From: Ctenosaura bakeri
Taxonomy: Eukaryota > Chordata > Lepidosauria > Squamata > Iguanidae
Reading direction: 5' to 3'
NCBI GenBank assembly: GCA_948474755.1
Contig: CAOLHI010001039.1
Location: 186,001 to 250,000, forward strand
Length of the DNA: 64,000 nucleotides
Positions 1-11,379 of the stretch are shown here, one piece after another. The notes beneath the pieces are model-generated. The model was not told where the DNA came from. It was given only the letters and a program-made list of their open reading frames with translations, and made no database searches. Position 1 is the first letter of the stretch. Each line of letters starts with the position of its first letter. A program made the translations under genes and the position numbers.

Positions 1-1825
1 CAAATGCACACAAATTGGTCCAAATACACCCAATTCACTTTATTATCTGTGACATTCACTGCAATGGTAGCACAGCTTTGTTGGGTGTCTCCAACTCAGG
101 GATGGTGGCACATTTGGAATATTGGGAGAATCCCATGGTGTCCATGGCTGGTCAGAAAACATTTCCCAGGAAAGCAATCTGCTGACACTAAAAGAGATGT
201 TGCCAGTAACCAAAGTAAAAGACAGGTTTTGTCAGAATTTAACTCCAGCCCATGCTTATCTGCCATCAAAGGAAGGAATTTGACAGTACTTGCCAAGGAA
301 GTGGAGATAGCATGGAGTGTCCAAAGCTATCAATCCAGAATACTGTGCTAAAAGCTGAAGTCAAAGCCAGTCCAAGAAGTCAGGAAGTTCACAAAGACAC
401 AGAGCAGGAATGCAAGGGTCGAGGGAGTTTGGATAGCAATTTGCCACAAGCAAAAGGCAAGCCATGCTGATAGATTTAAATAGCAGGGAGAACAGGTGTT
501 CTTAGTAAGTGTCCTGTCTTCTCAATTCAGCAAAATGGCTTCCTTCTGAGCGATCTTCTTTTGCCTCCTCTGTGACTGAGAGCTGGGAGGGAAAGGTGAA
601 TCTAAATCCCCAACATTATCACTGACCCCTTCTCCCTCCAGCACCAACAATAAAGTCTCTGTTTCAGCTTGTCCTTCAGATGGTGGAGATACCAGCAAGA
701 TAGACTGCTCTATCACAGACATGCTGTCTGGCTGTGTTTGTGGAAGGCGGGGGGGGGGTCTGGAAGTCATGTTGTCCAAATAAGTAACTTTTCCAAGTTC
801 TGGACTGAACTTTAGAATACAAATCCACTCCTTTGAATCTTTAGTTTTTGACTCACAACAGTGGCCCCTTTCACACAAAGGCAACCTGGAAGCTAAAAGA
901 TAAGTAACTTGCCCCATATCTTACATGCCTAGTAAAAGTATAAACAGAGCTCCAAGATACAAATGTAGTTCTTTAAACCCATCATTCTCTCTTGGCGAAT
1001 CATTCCATGCTCTCCCTGGCTGCCCATTCTCTTTCCCCCTAGAGACCCAGCATAGAAAAATCCATCTGCCTACATCTCTGCTTTCACAATACAACCCAAC
1101 ACCACAGCCATAGATATTTTGTTCAATATAATAATTGAGTCTTCTAATGGCTAAACCTTTTCCTGTATGAAAGAAGCACTATTGTACTGCTTTAATTCTG
1201 TCTTAAATGCTAGTTAAGTGCCAGTGGTTTCTCAAAATATCTCAATAGCAAAGGGCAAAACTATTTGAGATAATGGAATATATCATGGGTTATCTTTGTA
1301 TTCTCAAAGCCCAGGATGAAATGGTGTACAGTACTTTCAGTGAATCTGCCATCAGGATTTTTCTTCCCTTCTCTGCTTCAGCCCTCCATGGCCCTGAACA
1401 TATGTTCTGGAGAGATTTCTAGCCCTCTAGACTAGGTTTTTGGAGTAGACAGTGGGCTGCAAAGTACAGAGGTAATTACTTCTCCTAATTACTCTAGCTA
1501 ATGGGATCATGCTCAGAGGCTACACACTTCATTTTAAAAAATGCTGTATTTTTTAAGGATTTCCCCAACATATCCCATTCATGTGTGCATTATCAGAGAG
1601 TTATAAATGCAAACAGCCCAGAGATGTAGTTACCAAGAGAGAGAGAGAGAGTGAATGAAGGCATTTCCCTTCCAAATAAGAAATCTGTCCCTCAATAAAA
1701 TTTCTCTTCACTCTAGATTTCTAGTATTGCAGAAAGAGAGAGAGAGAGAGAGAGAGCATTATCCATGGCTAGACCACATCTATTGCTGGACACTTTGCCT
1801 CCCTCTTTTCCTTGGATGCTCAAAC
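1..1825. other. Single-copy-like noncoding DNA, no gene seen
   Basis: No frame resembles a known protein and no repeat family is recognised. The open frames here are short and lack domain features. Two (AG)n microsatellite runs occur near 1637-1651 and 1734-1756. Confidence 0.5.
1734..1756. repeat. (AG)n microsatellite
   Basis: About eleven AG dinucleotides in a row; a shorter GA run lies about 100 bp upstream. Confidence 0.85.
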
Positions 1826-1828
1826 TTT

Positions 1829-2392
1829 GGCCCTTTTCTCACGAGGCTGGTGTCATTTCTTACTGGATTTTCTGGGCTCAAAACAAGGGGGACTTTCCCT
1901 CATTTCCTTCCGCACAGCTACTGCGTATGTTCCATCCTGATTTGGAGGAATGCGAGTTCATGAATCCACATTGCCTCCGCCATGGCCGCTACCACTACTC
2001 TCCTCACCCCACCGCATAGGCTGTGATTGGCCCTTTTTTTGTTTGTTTGTTTTTTGCATGGTTTAGTATGTCATTGCGTACGTGCATACATGTGAAAGTC
2101 CATACTACCCCCTGGCCCCTCCCATGAGCCCTCCCCTGACCACCAGTTCTCATTGGTGCAAATGTATGTGTCTGCACCACTGTGAAAGTATGAATTGGAT
2201 CGATCTGGAAAATTGGAAAACCGATTTCTTCTGGTTTTCAAATAGCGTGCTTTACCACCACATGGGGTGCATTTAGTTGGAATTACATGTGGAACGAAGG
2301 TAAATAAACCAAACCTAGTCCGCTCCAATGTGCAGAAGACCTCCGTGGCAAGATACATTGGCCCACCTTAATAACCGTGTGTGGAAAGGGCC
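1829..2392. mobile_element. Harbinger-like nonautonomous element, CpG-rich interior
   Basis: The left end begins GGCCCTTTTCTCAC and the right end closes with GTGTGGAAAGGGCC, which are imperfect inverted repeats. TTT flanks the element on both sides (1826-1828 and 2393-2395), a 3-bp target duplication. The same end motif and 3-bp duplications recur in other elements of this window (2916, 4334, 30073, 38502). PIF/Harbinger transposons make 3-bp duplications, so the class is inferred from that. The 564-bp interior has more CpG than the flanks and no transposase frame, so it would depend on an enzyme made elsewhere. Confidence 0.65.
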
Positions 2393-2461
2393 TTTTGTTT
2401 CTTAAATGCTGAACGAAAGTTTTTGAGTGATTGCAATGCTAGAAATTTAAGGACTGCAAAA

Positions 2462-2790
2462 TTACAGGTATACCTCGTTTAAAGAGGTAGATGTGTTTCT
2501 GGGCATTACTTCTTGAACAGAAAATTTAGTTACCAGGTGTAGAACTAACATGGAAAGAATAAGATAGGTTCCTGCACCACAAAAAAAAAGAACAAACCTT
2601 TTATCCAAAACTAACAATATGCACATGTGAAATTACGCAACCAGGTCAGATAAGTCTTGCACAAAGAAAAACAGTTTGAATTTCTTAAAGGCTATTTGAA
2701 ATCTTTCAAAATTCATTCAGGACTTTTTTGGCCTCCAATTTTCTTATGATTTTAATTTCGTATAAAACTATGTTTTTTTTTTGACATGTT
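2462..2790. other. Possible truncated DNA transposon end
   Basis: It opens with AGGTATACCTCG, which recalls the termini of some mariner/Tigger-type elements. No matching inverted end is found downstream, so the call is weak. Confidence 0.2.
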
Positions 2791-2915
2791 GGGAGCAACC
2801 GGTCATTTGCTCTCCCTGTATCCTTCTGTTTACTCTGTTTATTCTGTTCCTGTCTGGTCACTAAGGGATTCTGCAGTCAGCTACTGTTTAACTTGCCTGT
2901 GGTAGAAGACACATA

Positions 2916-3090
2916 GGCCATTTCCACACTAGACTATTATGGTGCTATTATTCCACTTTGAACATCCTATGGAATCATGGGATTTGCAGTTTAGGGAGAA
3001 GCATTTGAGGATTCCCCAGGAAACCCCAGGATTCCATAGGATGTTGAAAGTGGAATAATAGCACTACAACAGTCTAGTGTGGAAATGTCC
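2916..3090. mobile_element. Palindromic MITE (Harbinger-like family)
   Basis: A 175-bp near-palindrome. The left arm runs from GGCCATTTCCACAC through a stretch reading TTCCACTTTGAACATCC; the right arm is its reverse complement and ends GTGTGGAAATGTCC. ATA flanks both sides (2913-2915, 3091-3093). There is no coding capacity. The same family recurs at 4334, 8101, 28161 and 38502, which shows it is interspersed. Confidence 0.8.
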
Positions 3091-3093
3091 ATA

Positions 3094-4333
3094 GCGTTCA
3101 GTAGGATTGGCTAAAGAAGAACCCCATTCCTTTCTAGCTCAAGCTATATTGCATTGTTTGCTGCAGATATGCTGCACCAATCCAATATCAAGTCTCTCCT
3201 TCACGATCCTTCCAATGCCAGTGCTGTTAAGAAACTTCAGTTAGATAGAGGCTAGAGAAAAAGAGCAGGTATTTAAAAGACTTTATTAAAAGGTACTTCT
3301 TTGTTAGAGGCTTTGTTATTGTAGGTGAACCTGTATTTCATGGAGGGGGCAGAATTCTTATTTAGGGGGATAAATATCCTTAGCTACACTATTGTACAAA
3401 AGTATTGCCTACATTTTACTAGGTCAAATGAAGTTCACAGCAGTATCTTTATATCCAAATGAAGCCATACAATTCCTATTGTCTTCAGTATTTCATTGAA
3501 AATGGCTTGAGAAGAACAGATATTTTCCCAATTCAACTTTCTATTTTAAGACTGCATCTTTGAAAACAGAAGGGAAGAAAGTTTTTCTCCTTCACCTTGA
3601 CTTTGATTTCGGTTCTTTTCCCCCTTGAGTAGCCTGCATTATGCAAAGTGATTTTCCTGTTCATTGCAATCAATCTCAAGTATTTTATTCCTTATTTTTC
3701 TCAGTTGATATCCTTCTTTTGCTGCCCAGTGGTCCCTTCTGCAGCATTCTCAGCCTCTTCATGCCTTGTGCATTTTGTTTTAAAACACCTTGATATTTTG
3801 CTTCTCAACACTGTCGGTGAATAAAACCTCATCCTTATTTTTTCCCCTCTGTCACCCACATATCACCTATTGAATGCTTTTTTTCTTCTTTTTAACACAA
3901 CTTCCTCACCTGTGTTAGTCTAATCTGATGCCAGGCCTTTTAAGTGGAAAATTTGGAGCCAGCCTTACTATGAAGCTGAGTGAGGCCATTGCCCCAGGTA
4001 ACAGATGCAGGCAAATGGTGATAAGGCGTGGAAAGGAGAGATGTATGCCAGGCAGACAGTTCTGCCCCCCACCCAGATTGCTGCCATAGTGTGCAGTGGA
4101 AGATGCTTTTTCATTGCTGGTATTGAAGATGCTGGGTGAAAAATAGCAGCAGTTTTGTAGCAAGAGAGACTGTTTGGTTTGGGTATCAGGTTCTTCCTTG
4201 ACCACTTGATGCATATATCGATTGCTACTCTGGGGATCAACTGCTCTTTGTCCTTCAATTATTAGAGAAGAGGTAGCTTCACATGCGATCTTCACTCTCT
4301 GAAGAGTGTGAGCATGCATAGAAACCAGTTTTA
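3094..4333. other. Noncoding stretch, no gene seen
   Basis: AT-rich, with no recognisable coding frame. Positions 3950-4020 resemble a dispersed reptile repeat (a GAGTGAGGCCATTGCCCCAGG-like motif), but I cannot bound or name it. Confidence 0.35.
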
Positions 4334-4532
4334 GGGACTTTCTGTGCTACACTGTTCTAGTGCTAGTATTCTACTTTCAACTTCCTAAGGAATCCTGGGG
4401 CTTGCTGTTTAGGGAGGAGCCTTTAGAATTCTCAGCCAGAGAGCTCTTTGGCCTCAGTGAACTAGAAGCCCCAGAATTCCACAGGATGATGAAAGTAGAA
4501 TAGCACTAGAACAGGGTAGTGTGGAAATGGCC
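4334..4532. mobile_element. Palindromic MITE (Harbinger-like family)
   Basis: A 199-bp palindrome of the same family as 2916-3090. It begins GGGACTTTCTGTGC and ends GTGTGGAAATGGCC. TTA lies on both sides (4331-4333, 4533-4535), the typical Harbinger-type target. The arms are separated by a short spacer around a GAGAGCTC sequence. Confidence 0.85.
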
Positions 4533-4859
4533 TTAGTCTATGATCTGTTTCCTATTTTATCTTTCGATGGATTTCTTGAACCAACAGATGTACAGATCCC
4601 TCCCACCTTTTATCTTACTACATTCATTTAGAGTAATTCAAGTTTATTAACAAACTTGTTGTACTAGCCTGTTGCCATCTGCTAGCATGAAGATTCAACT
4701 GTTGGCCCAGTTGGCTTTTGTACATGGAATCGGCTGTCTTGTTTTTCTCCACAGGCCGTCATATGTCTTGAGTCAACCATGGGGAGATTGCTTTCCTGAG
4801 AGTCCTTTGCAGCGTTCAGAGTGCTCTGACATAACTTAAATGTATAGAGCAAAACAGCA

Positions 4860-5065
4860 ACTAAACAGCAGTAGCACGGGGCGGGGAGGTGGTACACAGG
4901 AGCCCAGGGAGGCCCCAGAACATGATCAAAATGCCCACCATGTCCCCTAGAGGGCATTTGGAGGCAAAAAAAGTGGATTTTTTTTTTTTTTGTGGGAGTG
5001 GGTACAGTGTGGGGTGCAGCTTTCCAACATCTCCTGAGGCATGTGCCACCTTACCCTTCTATAGT
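4860..5065. mobile_element. Partial copy of the hAT-like element at 45381-45950
   Basis: It shares an interior block with 45750-45890: a CCCCA-AACATG-ATGCCC segment, then GAGGGCATTTGGAGGCA, a T-rich run, and TGTGGGAG followed by GGTACAG or GGTGCAG. The ends are not resolved. Confidence 0.5.
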
Positions 5066-5720
5066 TACCTACTCGCGACACAAGAAAAGGACTGGGTTGG
5101 GAAGGGAGAGGAAACAATATGATTCTGTGACTGTGAGGAAGATATTTCTTGCCTAGGGATACATGTCTGCAACATATACCATTTTCATCTTACCTGACAA
5201 AAACATAGAGGAAGGCAACAGGAAGTAAATCACTCCTAAATTAAGCACATCTTTCCCCCATTCTTCTGAAATGTTGCAGAGTTCTTAAATACAGTCACCT
5301 TTATATGGCAAGTAATTTTTTTCTCATAACAGTCATCTTCACAAAACACAGGGGGTTAAATATACCCTCTTTTTTTGGAAGGACTCCCATACTATAAAGA
5401 CTATTTATTGGTTATTTGATTTATATTCTACCTCTTTCTAAATAAGGCTTCTAAATGGATATTGGAAGAGGAGGAGGGAGCTTATGTGTGGGTGCTTCAA
5501 TTTTGAAAGAAAACCAGAAGTTGGATGTTTATCCAGAACAAATCTCTGGTCCAAATTAGGAGCCCACACATGGTTCCTGCCACAAATGTCTACCCTGAAA
5601 AGCGTTGTATGCAGTAAGCTTCCATTCAATCTGGAGAAGTTGCACAAAGAGCTGTGGTAAAAGTCAGAAAAGATTTGCCTGCCATGTGGTGGAGGCTATA
5701 TTTGCTAGGTGGTATATATA
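5066..5720. other. Noncoding stretch, no gene seen
   Basis: AT-rich sequence without a recognised repeat or coding signal, apart from a weak LINE-tail-like segment near 5400-5450. Confidence 0.35.
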
Positions 5721-6086
5721 CATACCTTCCTGCTGTCCCAGACTGGCAGGGACAGTCTCAATTAGCTCTCTGTCATCCCACTTTTTCATATGGTTTTAGA
5801 ATATCCCACTTTCTTTCTCCACCTTCGACTTTTCTTCTTTGTTCTCAGCTTACTTTAAATACTGCAAACTAAGTTCAAAGTGCAAAAGTAGTCTAAACTC
5901 AGTTAACTCACCGAGGGGGTGAGGAGAGGAGGGGTAGAATCTTGCCCTTCCCAGTGGGCTCTGGCAAAAGCAAACCGCTGCAACCTCTCTTAGTTTGTGT
6001 GTTCTTCCTCATTAATAACTTTTGCCATCTTGATGTTGTTTGGCCACATGTGCCCCAGTTTGCATCTCCAAAATGTTGGGAAGGAT
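5721..6086 (-). mobile_element. MITE family with CATACCCTCC-type ends, copy 1
   Basis: The left end reads CATACCTTCC and the right end GGGAAGGATAC, a degenerate form of the CATACCCTCC / GGAGGGTATA ends of the copy at 49590-49973. Shared interior blocks include AAGTTCAAAGTGCAAAAG and AGAATCTTGCCCTTCCCAGTG. Relative to the 49590 copy it is reverse-complemented. No coding capacity is seen. Confidence 0.6.
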
Positions 6087-6517
6087 ACTGATATAAAAAA
6101 ATTACAAAAATTACAAAATATAGGTCCCAGAATTCCCTGGCCAGCATGGTCACTGACCCTATTATCAGAGGAGTTTGGGGAGTTATAGTCTAAGCCCTAT
6201 GCTTGCTAGTTCCAACTAAAGTAGACCCATTTCATCAATGAGATGTACATAATCATTGATTTACCATTCAGTGATTGCTTCAGTAGATCTACTGTAGTTA
6301 GGACTAGCAACTGGTTTTAGGATCACAAAGGTAACTCTTCCAAGCTCTGGCTTATTATTAACAAGTGGCTTCTTCAAGATGCTTCTTCACTCACTCTTCG
6401 GTACAACGTGGAAGCTAATGGTTCCTTTTGATATCAAAATTTCCTTGTAGTTTTCTTTTACAAAGGCACATACTTCTGGATACATAGAGAGTTTCGCACT
6501 TGTCCCTTGCACATATT

Positions 6518-6574
6518 TATTTATTTAAATACTTCTATCCTACCGCTTATCACAGGACTTCAAGGTGGCATACA
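6518..6574 (-). mobile_element. LINE 3'-tail fragment (L2/CR1-like)
   Basis: It begins with an ATTTATTTATTTAAATA run followed by a TCCTACCGCTTATC block and ACTTCAAGGTGGCATACAA. This is the reverse complement of a common squamate LINE 3' end; a sense copy lies at 19320-19415. The clade is not certain. Confidence 0.5.
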
Positions 6575-7742
6575 AAGTTGTTGTAGTGTGTCTTCAAGTT
6601 GTTTCCAACTTCTAGCTGTTTCTGACTTTTGGCAATCCTGAGGTGAACCTGTCACTGGGTTTTCTTGGCAAGATTGTTCAGAAAGGGTTTGTCCTTCCTG
6701 TTACTGCGATTATCTGGCCCAAGCCTGAGTCTACAATTTCATATTGGTTATGGTTAATATTTCCATGTGGCACTCCATAAGGATGAACTCCATGGGTCTG
6801 ATCGGGTCACAGAGAGCCTGTGCAGGCAGGCACGGCCGTACGGCCTTAATTATGCAAGCTAGGTCTAGGCCAGTAAACAACCATCTGTCACACAGCTGGT
6901 AGTGCCTTCCAGACACAGCCGACCATTAAGCAAAAGCAAGGGCTCTCAGCCCCCAACTTCTTGCTTGATGGGATTAGCGTCTATACAATCGCTAAATGCT
7001 CCTCATCTGCATACTGTTCTAACAATTGGCAGTGCTGGCCAAATCTCATCAATTCTGATTTTGACCTTTCGGAGGCATTGTTTCCACTCAAATCCCTAGT
7101 GTTCTTCGTGGGAGAGGGCTAGCCTCCAGGTGCAATTTTCCCTACAAAAACCCCAAGTTTGAACTTCTTGTCAGAAGGCTCGTGCCTTGCATCCCGAACT
7201 GCTGCCACTCTGTTTGCTGAGCCTCCCCTCAGCCTCCACGTACTGCGAAATCACGAACCCAAGCCTCGAACTCTATTTCACATCTCCTGGACTGCAGGAT
7301 CAGGTGGAGCATTACCCCAGAAGTCTGCTTAAAACCCCTATCAATTTTCCTCACTTTCTACTTCTATAGTTCTTGGATGAGTGCGTGAGTGCATGTTTCT
7401 GTGTGTGCTGAAGTGAGGAAATTATAATAAAATCTTTTAAATTGAACAAGCATGCCTAGTTCTTGCCATGGCCTGACCCTGTAAACATAGGGTTTAAAAA
7501 CTCCACACGTTCCCCTCCTCCCAGTTTCAGCTTGTGCTCTCAGCTAATTCCCAATTCCCCAATTTTTGAGCACATTGTGGTGTCCCTCCTGGGATCCCCA
7601 GAAATCAGAGTAACATTCCTCGAGCCTGAGAGAGTGTGAATCAAAATACCTTATGAGTTTCCATGGCTGAGTGGGATTTGAATCCTGGTATCCAGAATCA
7701 TGGTCCATCACTCAAACCACTATACCACACTGGCTCTTACAT
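6575..7742 (-). mobile_element. Sauria-type SINE, split by a solo LTR
   Basis: The left piece (6575-6698) carries the Bov-B-like tail: TCTTCAAGTTGTTTCC, then TTTTCTTGGCAAGATTGTTCAGA. The right piece (7620-7742) carries the tRNA-like head in reverse: GTTTCCATGGCTGAGTGGG, GATTTGAATCC (B box region) and CACTATACCACACTGGCTCT. Removing 6699-7615 and one TTCC restores the usual order of SINE blocks. Confidence 0.85.
6699..7615 (+). mobile_element. Solo LTR, TGTTAC...GTAACA family, sense copy
   Basis: A 917-bp element starting TGTTAC and ending GTAACA, flanked on both sides by TTCC (6695-6698, 7616-7619), a perfect 4-bp target duplication. Near the 3' end it shares ordered blocks with the reverse complement of 15460-16385: CATTACCCCAG or TATTACCCCAA, then an AATAAAAT poly(A)-type signal near 7428, GCCTGACCC, and GGGATCCCCAGAAA. 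No internal retroviral or Gypsy coding region is next to it, so it is a solo LTR. A 4-bp duplication fits many gypsy-type and some retroviral integrases; the class cannot be settled here. Confidence 0.8.
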
Positions 7743-8100
7743 ACAATACCAATGATTAAAAGCGTGAATAATTTAAAAGATATAAAAGCATATTAAACAC
7801 AATACCAAAAAAAAAAAACCTTTGAGCAACAGTTTAAAGTATTTTAAAAATTACCTTTAAAAAAACTCATATAAACATGTGCTTGAAATAGATTATTCCC
7901 TGAAAGTTTTTAAAAAAGCCACTTGGCTTTGTGCTGGAAAGAAAAAAACATTGTCCGTCATTGGGACCCCCAAAAGGAGGGTGTTCAATCAGGGCACCAT
8001 AGGTGAGAAAACCCTGCTTCTAATGCCTCTCAATCTGTGTTGCCACTATAGTTGGGGCACCAAAAAGGGCCTTTCTGGTAGACCTCCATTCTTGGACATA
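7743..8100. other. Short noncoding stretch, no gene seen
   Basis: AT-rich with an A-run at 7807-7820. There is no recognised feature before the MITE that hosts the L1. Confidence 0.35.
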
Positions 8101-8215
8101 GGTCATTTCTGCACTAGAATGTTATAGTGCTAATATTCCACTTTCAACATCCTATGGAATCTTGGGGTTTGCAGTTTAAGGAGGGGCCTCTGAGGCCAGG
8201 ATTCAATAGGATTTT

Positions 8216-8223
8216 AAAAGTGG
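8216..8223 (+). repeat. L1 target-site duplication, left
   Basis: AAAAGTGG, identical to 15400-15407 on the other side of the L1. Confidence 0.85.
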
Positions 8224-10214
8224 TAGCAGCAAAGCGTGGCGTCTCTCACCAGAGCTGGTGAAGAGCCACCCCCTAGGAGGTTGGGAACCCACTTTTCTGA
8301 GTGCAGAGCAGGGGGGGAAACCCCCTTGGAAAAGGGGGTTCAGAGGCGCAAGCAGAAGATGGGAAAACTGCGTCCAGTCCCAAAAGGTATCATCGTAAAT
8401 TCAGGACTGCAGAACGGGGGAAGGGTCTGTGGAGCAGCCATTACCTCCAAACTCCGTTAGAAACCTTGCCACCACTTTTTAAAACAACAACAACCAAGGT
8501 TAATAGAAGACACGAAGGGAGAAGACCAGGAGGGAGAGACGAGGTTTTTTCTTCAAATTTACCTAATTCCTTATGCTAGAAGGTGAATATACTCACAACA
8601 AAGACAACTCCGCTGGACATTAAAAGACGAAGCTCCTTTAAGGGATACTCCCTACGAGGGACAAAGGGAAAAAAGGGTTTCCAGGCTAAACTAGGAAGCC
8701 GGTAGGTGAGACTGTGAGAAAAAAAGGGCATAGCAAATAGGAAGCATTGCAGAAAAGCAGGAAGACGAACTAAGGGAGTGTCTGAAAATTCCAAGGAAAG
8801 ACCAACGCTGTAAGTGAGACAGGAAAAGCAGGAAGACAACTAAGGGAGCGTCTGAAAATTCCGAGAAAAGACCAACGCTGTAAGTGAGACAGGAAAAGCA
8901 GGAAGACGAATTAAGGAAGTGTCTGAAAATTCCAAGAAAAGACCAACGCTGCAAGTGAAACAGGAAAAGCAGGAAGACGAACTAAGGGAACATCTGAAAA
9001 TTCCAAGAAAAGACCAACGCTGCAAGTGAGACAGGAAAAGCAGGAAGACGAATAAGGGAACGTCTGAAAATTCCAAAAAAAGACCAACGCTGCAAGTGAG
9101 ACGGGAAAAAGCAGGAAGACGAACTAAGGGAACGTCTGAAAATTCCAAAAAAAGACCAATGCTGCAAGTGAGACGGATGGAATGGGGGAAAGGAGAAAGG
9201 CGGAGATGGAGACAAGGTTGGAAGCTTAAAGAGACCAGAAGAACAAGAGCTTGGGGGGGAAAAGATGTGAACCTACGAAATAACAGGGAAATAATAGTAA
9301 ACCCTTCTGCTCACCCAACATAGGAAAACCAAAGTTTAGAGGGAAATTTAGCATTTAGAGAACTGAGCGTGGGAGCAAGAGGGGAAATTACAAGGTAAGA
9401 ACGGCTGAATCGAAAAAACACGTCCAGAGAGGATAACAATCATTAAAACAAAATTAAAATAAAATAAGAAGTTGAGGTTGTAAAGGAAGCGGGGAAGGAA
9501 GAGAGAGCAAAACCTAACGAAGGGGCTAAAAGAGGCAAGCAACGGTTAAAGGGAAAAAAGGAAAGACTGAGGAAAAAAAAGACTGAAAAGGGCGGGACTG
9601 CTCCTCAAGAATAAAACAAGAAATAATATTGGTTAAAGAGGACTTGGGGGAGGGGCCCCGGGGAAATGCGAAATTTGATTTAAATCTATATATGGTTGAA
9701 ATATAAATGTAATGATTAAGAGGATTAATTTATAACCAATTAGTAGTTAAATTAACGAAAGCCCCGTTTTTGTCAGAGGTCCTGAAGTTCGAAGGTGGAG
9801 GGTTATATTATAAGTGGGGGATTATTAACAGATGCTGAGCAGATATAGAAAGGTTTAGAGTATGTATAAAAAGGCATAGAAGGTCTAATAGTTATAACAG
9901 ATATAGAAAAGAACAAGCAGGGTTCATGTGTCTAAACTAAGTATAGTTAGGTATAGCTAAGTATTAATATTTAGGATCATATTGGACTTGTATTAACCTG
10001 AGGAAATAACCGGAGGAAATAAATACGAGTAGTTATCGGTAAAGGGAACAATAGAGAATCAAACGAAGCCTTATAAGTAACAACTTAAGATCAGGAGAAA
10101 AAAGGGGAGAGAAAAGGGAGAAGAAAAAAAAGGAGAGAAAGAAAGAAAAATAAGAAAAGATAAGAAAAGAAAATCAATAAGTTTATACATTGGTAAATTT
10201 TACCTATTATAGAG
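8224..10214 (+). promoter_or_regulatory. L1 5'UTR / presumed internal promoter region
   Basis: About 2 kb between the left duplication and the ORF1 start codon. It is purine-rich on this strand and contains a tandem array (8761-9173) and a GGGCGGG box near 9591 that could bind an Sp1-like factor. L1 5'UTRs carry internal promoters; that role is inferred from position only. The minus-strand open frames here come from the low stop content of the repeat units and are not taken as genes. Confidence 0.65.
8761..9173 (+). repeat. Tandem repeat, ~71-bp units, in L1 5'UTR
   Basis: About six head-to-tail units, each starting GAAGACGAACTAAGGGA (with variants), at 8761, 8832, 8902, 8973, 9044 and 9114. 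Each contains TCTGAAAATTCCAA and GACCAACGCTG. Spacing is 70-71 bp. Confidence 0.92.
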
Positions 10215-11351
10215 ATGGCTTCGGGTACAAGGAAGGCTGTTTTATCTCAGCAACAACAAAGAAGAGGTTCCATAGAAGGACAACCTAAATTTCTAGAATT
10301 CGGGAATACGATATTAGAGGAAATTAAGAAATTAAGAGATGAATTTAAGAAAGACATGCACAAAATTTCCTCAGATATGAAAGAGGTAAAACAAGAAATA
10401 AGATACATGGGCCAAGAAAGGGAGAATATAACAAAAGAAATTCAGACAATACACCAGAAAATAGATAACATAGAAGATAGAACAAACAAATTAGAAAAAG
10501 AGGCCCCAGAAATTAGGAAACAGATAGGACGGGTTAAACAAAATTTTTAGTGCGGAAACTAAGATTAGAGATAAATGTGTGAAGATCAGAGGATTAGAGG
10601 AGAAGGAGGGAGAAGATTTATGTAGCCGGATGATTCCAGCTTTAGCTCAGTATATTGGATGGAGCCCTGAACAGATTGATCTAGAAACTGATAAAATTTT
10701 CAGAATCAACTCCTTTGTTGCAAGGAAAAAAAGTTCCCTAGGGACATTGTAAATACTTTTTACGTGAAAGAGTAAAGGAGTTGGTTATACGCAAAAGTTA
10801 TACGAACAAACTAGTGGTAGAGGGAAAAGAGTTACAGATCTTTAAAGATATACCTTCCCTAGTGCTTAAAAAGAGGAAAGAATATGGTTTTTTAATAAGC
10901 GCTAAGGAGAAATGGTATTAAATATAGGTGGTGCAAAGGAGGGGGTGTGACATTTACCTTTTTACAGAGGAGATATGTGTTGAATTCTATTCTTAAAGCA
11001 CAAGATTTCATGAGAAGACATAAGGATGATTTAAATTCCCCCGGAAATGGGAGAAACAAGAGATTTAGTAACACCAGAAAGTGAGAGAGAAAAGGAGACA
11101 GTAAAGGAGACAAAGCGGATTAAAAAAAGAGCAAATAAAGAATCGGCAAAGGATAGAGATTTAAACTTGATACAGAGAAGGGAGAGAAAGATCAAAGGAG
11201 GGACTTAGATACGAGGGGAGCTTTAGGTGTTAAAATAGATGAGAAAGATAGTCATGTTAAGGACGTAATGGAAAAGGATGAAGAGGACGAGGACATTCAG
11301 GATGAAGGGCAGGAAGAGGAAGTGGAAGAAGAAGGGAGGATCCAGAGGTAG
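10215..11351 (+). pseudogene. L1 ORF1 (RNA-binding chaperone), frameshifted
   Basis: The intact first part (10215-10550, 111 residues) is a charged, heptad-rich coiled coil expected to trimerise; it follows a start codon in the context AGAGATGGC. After a stop at 10548-10550 the protein continues in another frame with KIRGLEE and DKIFRIN, which match the RNA-recognition and C-terminal domains of L1 ORF1 proteins. A further shift precedes an acidic stretch (EKDEEDEDIQDEG, about 11270-11310) that ends with a TAG at 11349-11351. ORF1 protein coats L1 RNA in the cytoplasm. At least two frameshifts make this copy nonfunctional. The join between the C-terminal domain and the acidic tail is an inference. 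Confidence 0.8.
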
Positions 11352-11379
11352 ATATAGATCAAGAAATAAACTAATAGAA

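Noticed and set aside
1900..2100. CpG-containing segment as a CpG-island promoter
   Set aside because: It lies wholly within a DNA transposon bounded by inverted ends and a TTT duplication, and no exon follows.
3915..4319. 134-residue minus-strand frame
   Set aside because: No recognisable domain, and part of the region resembles a dispersed repeat.
8576..9215. Overlapping minus-strand frames with repeated peptides
   Set aside because: They are the reverse of the L1 5'UTR tandem units. A 71-bp unit shifts the frame every copy, so no stable protein repeat exists.
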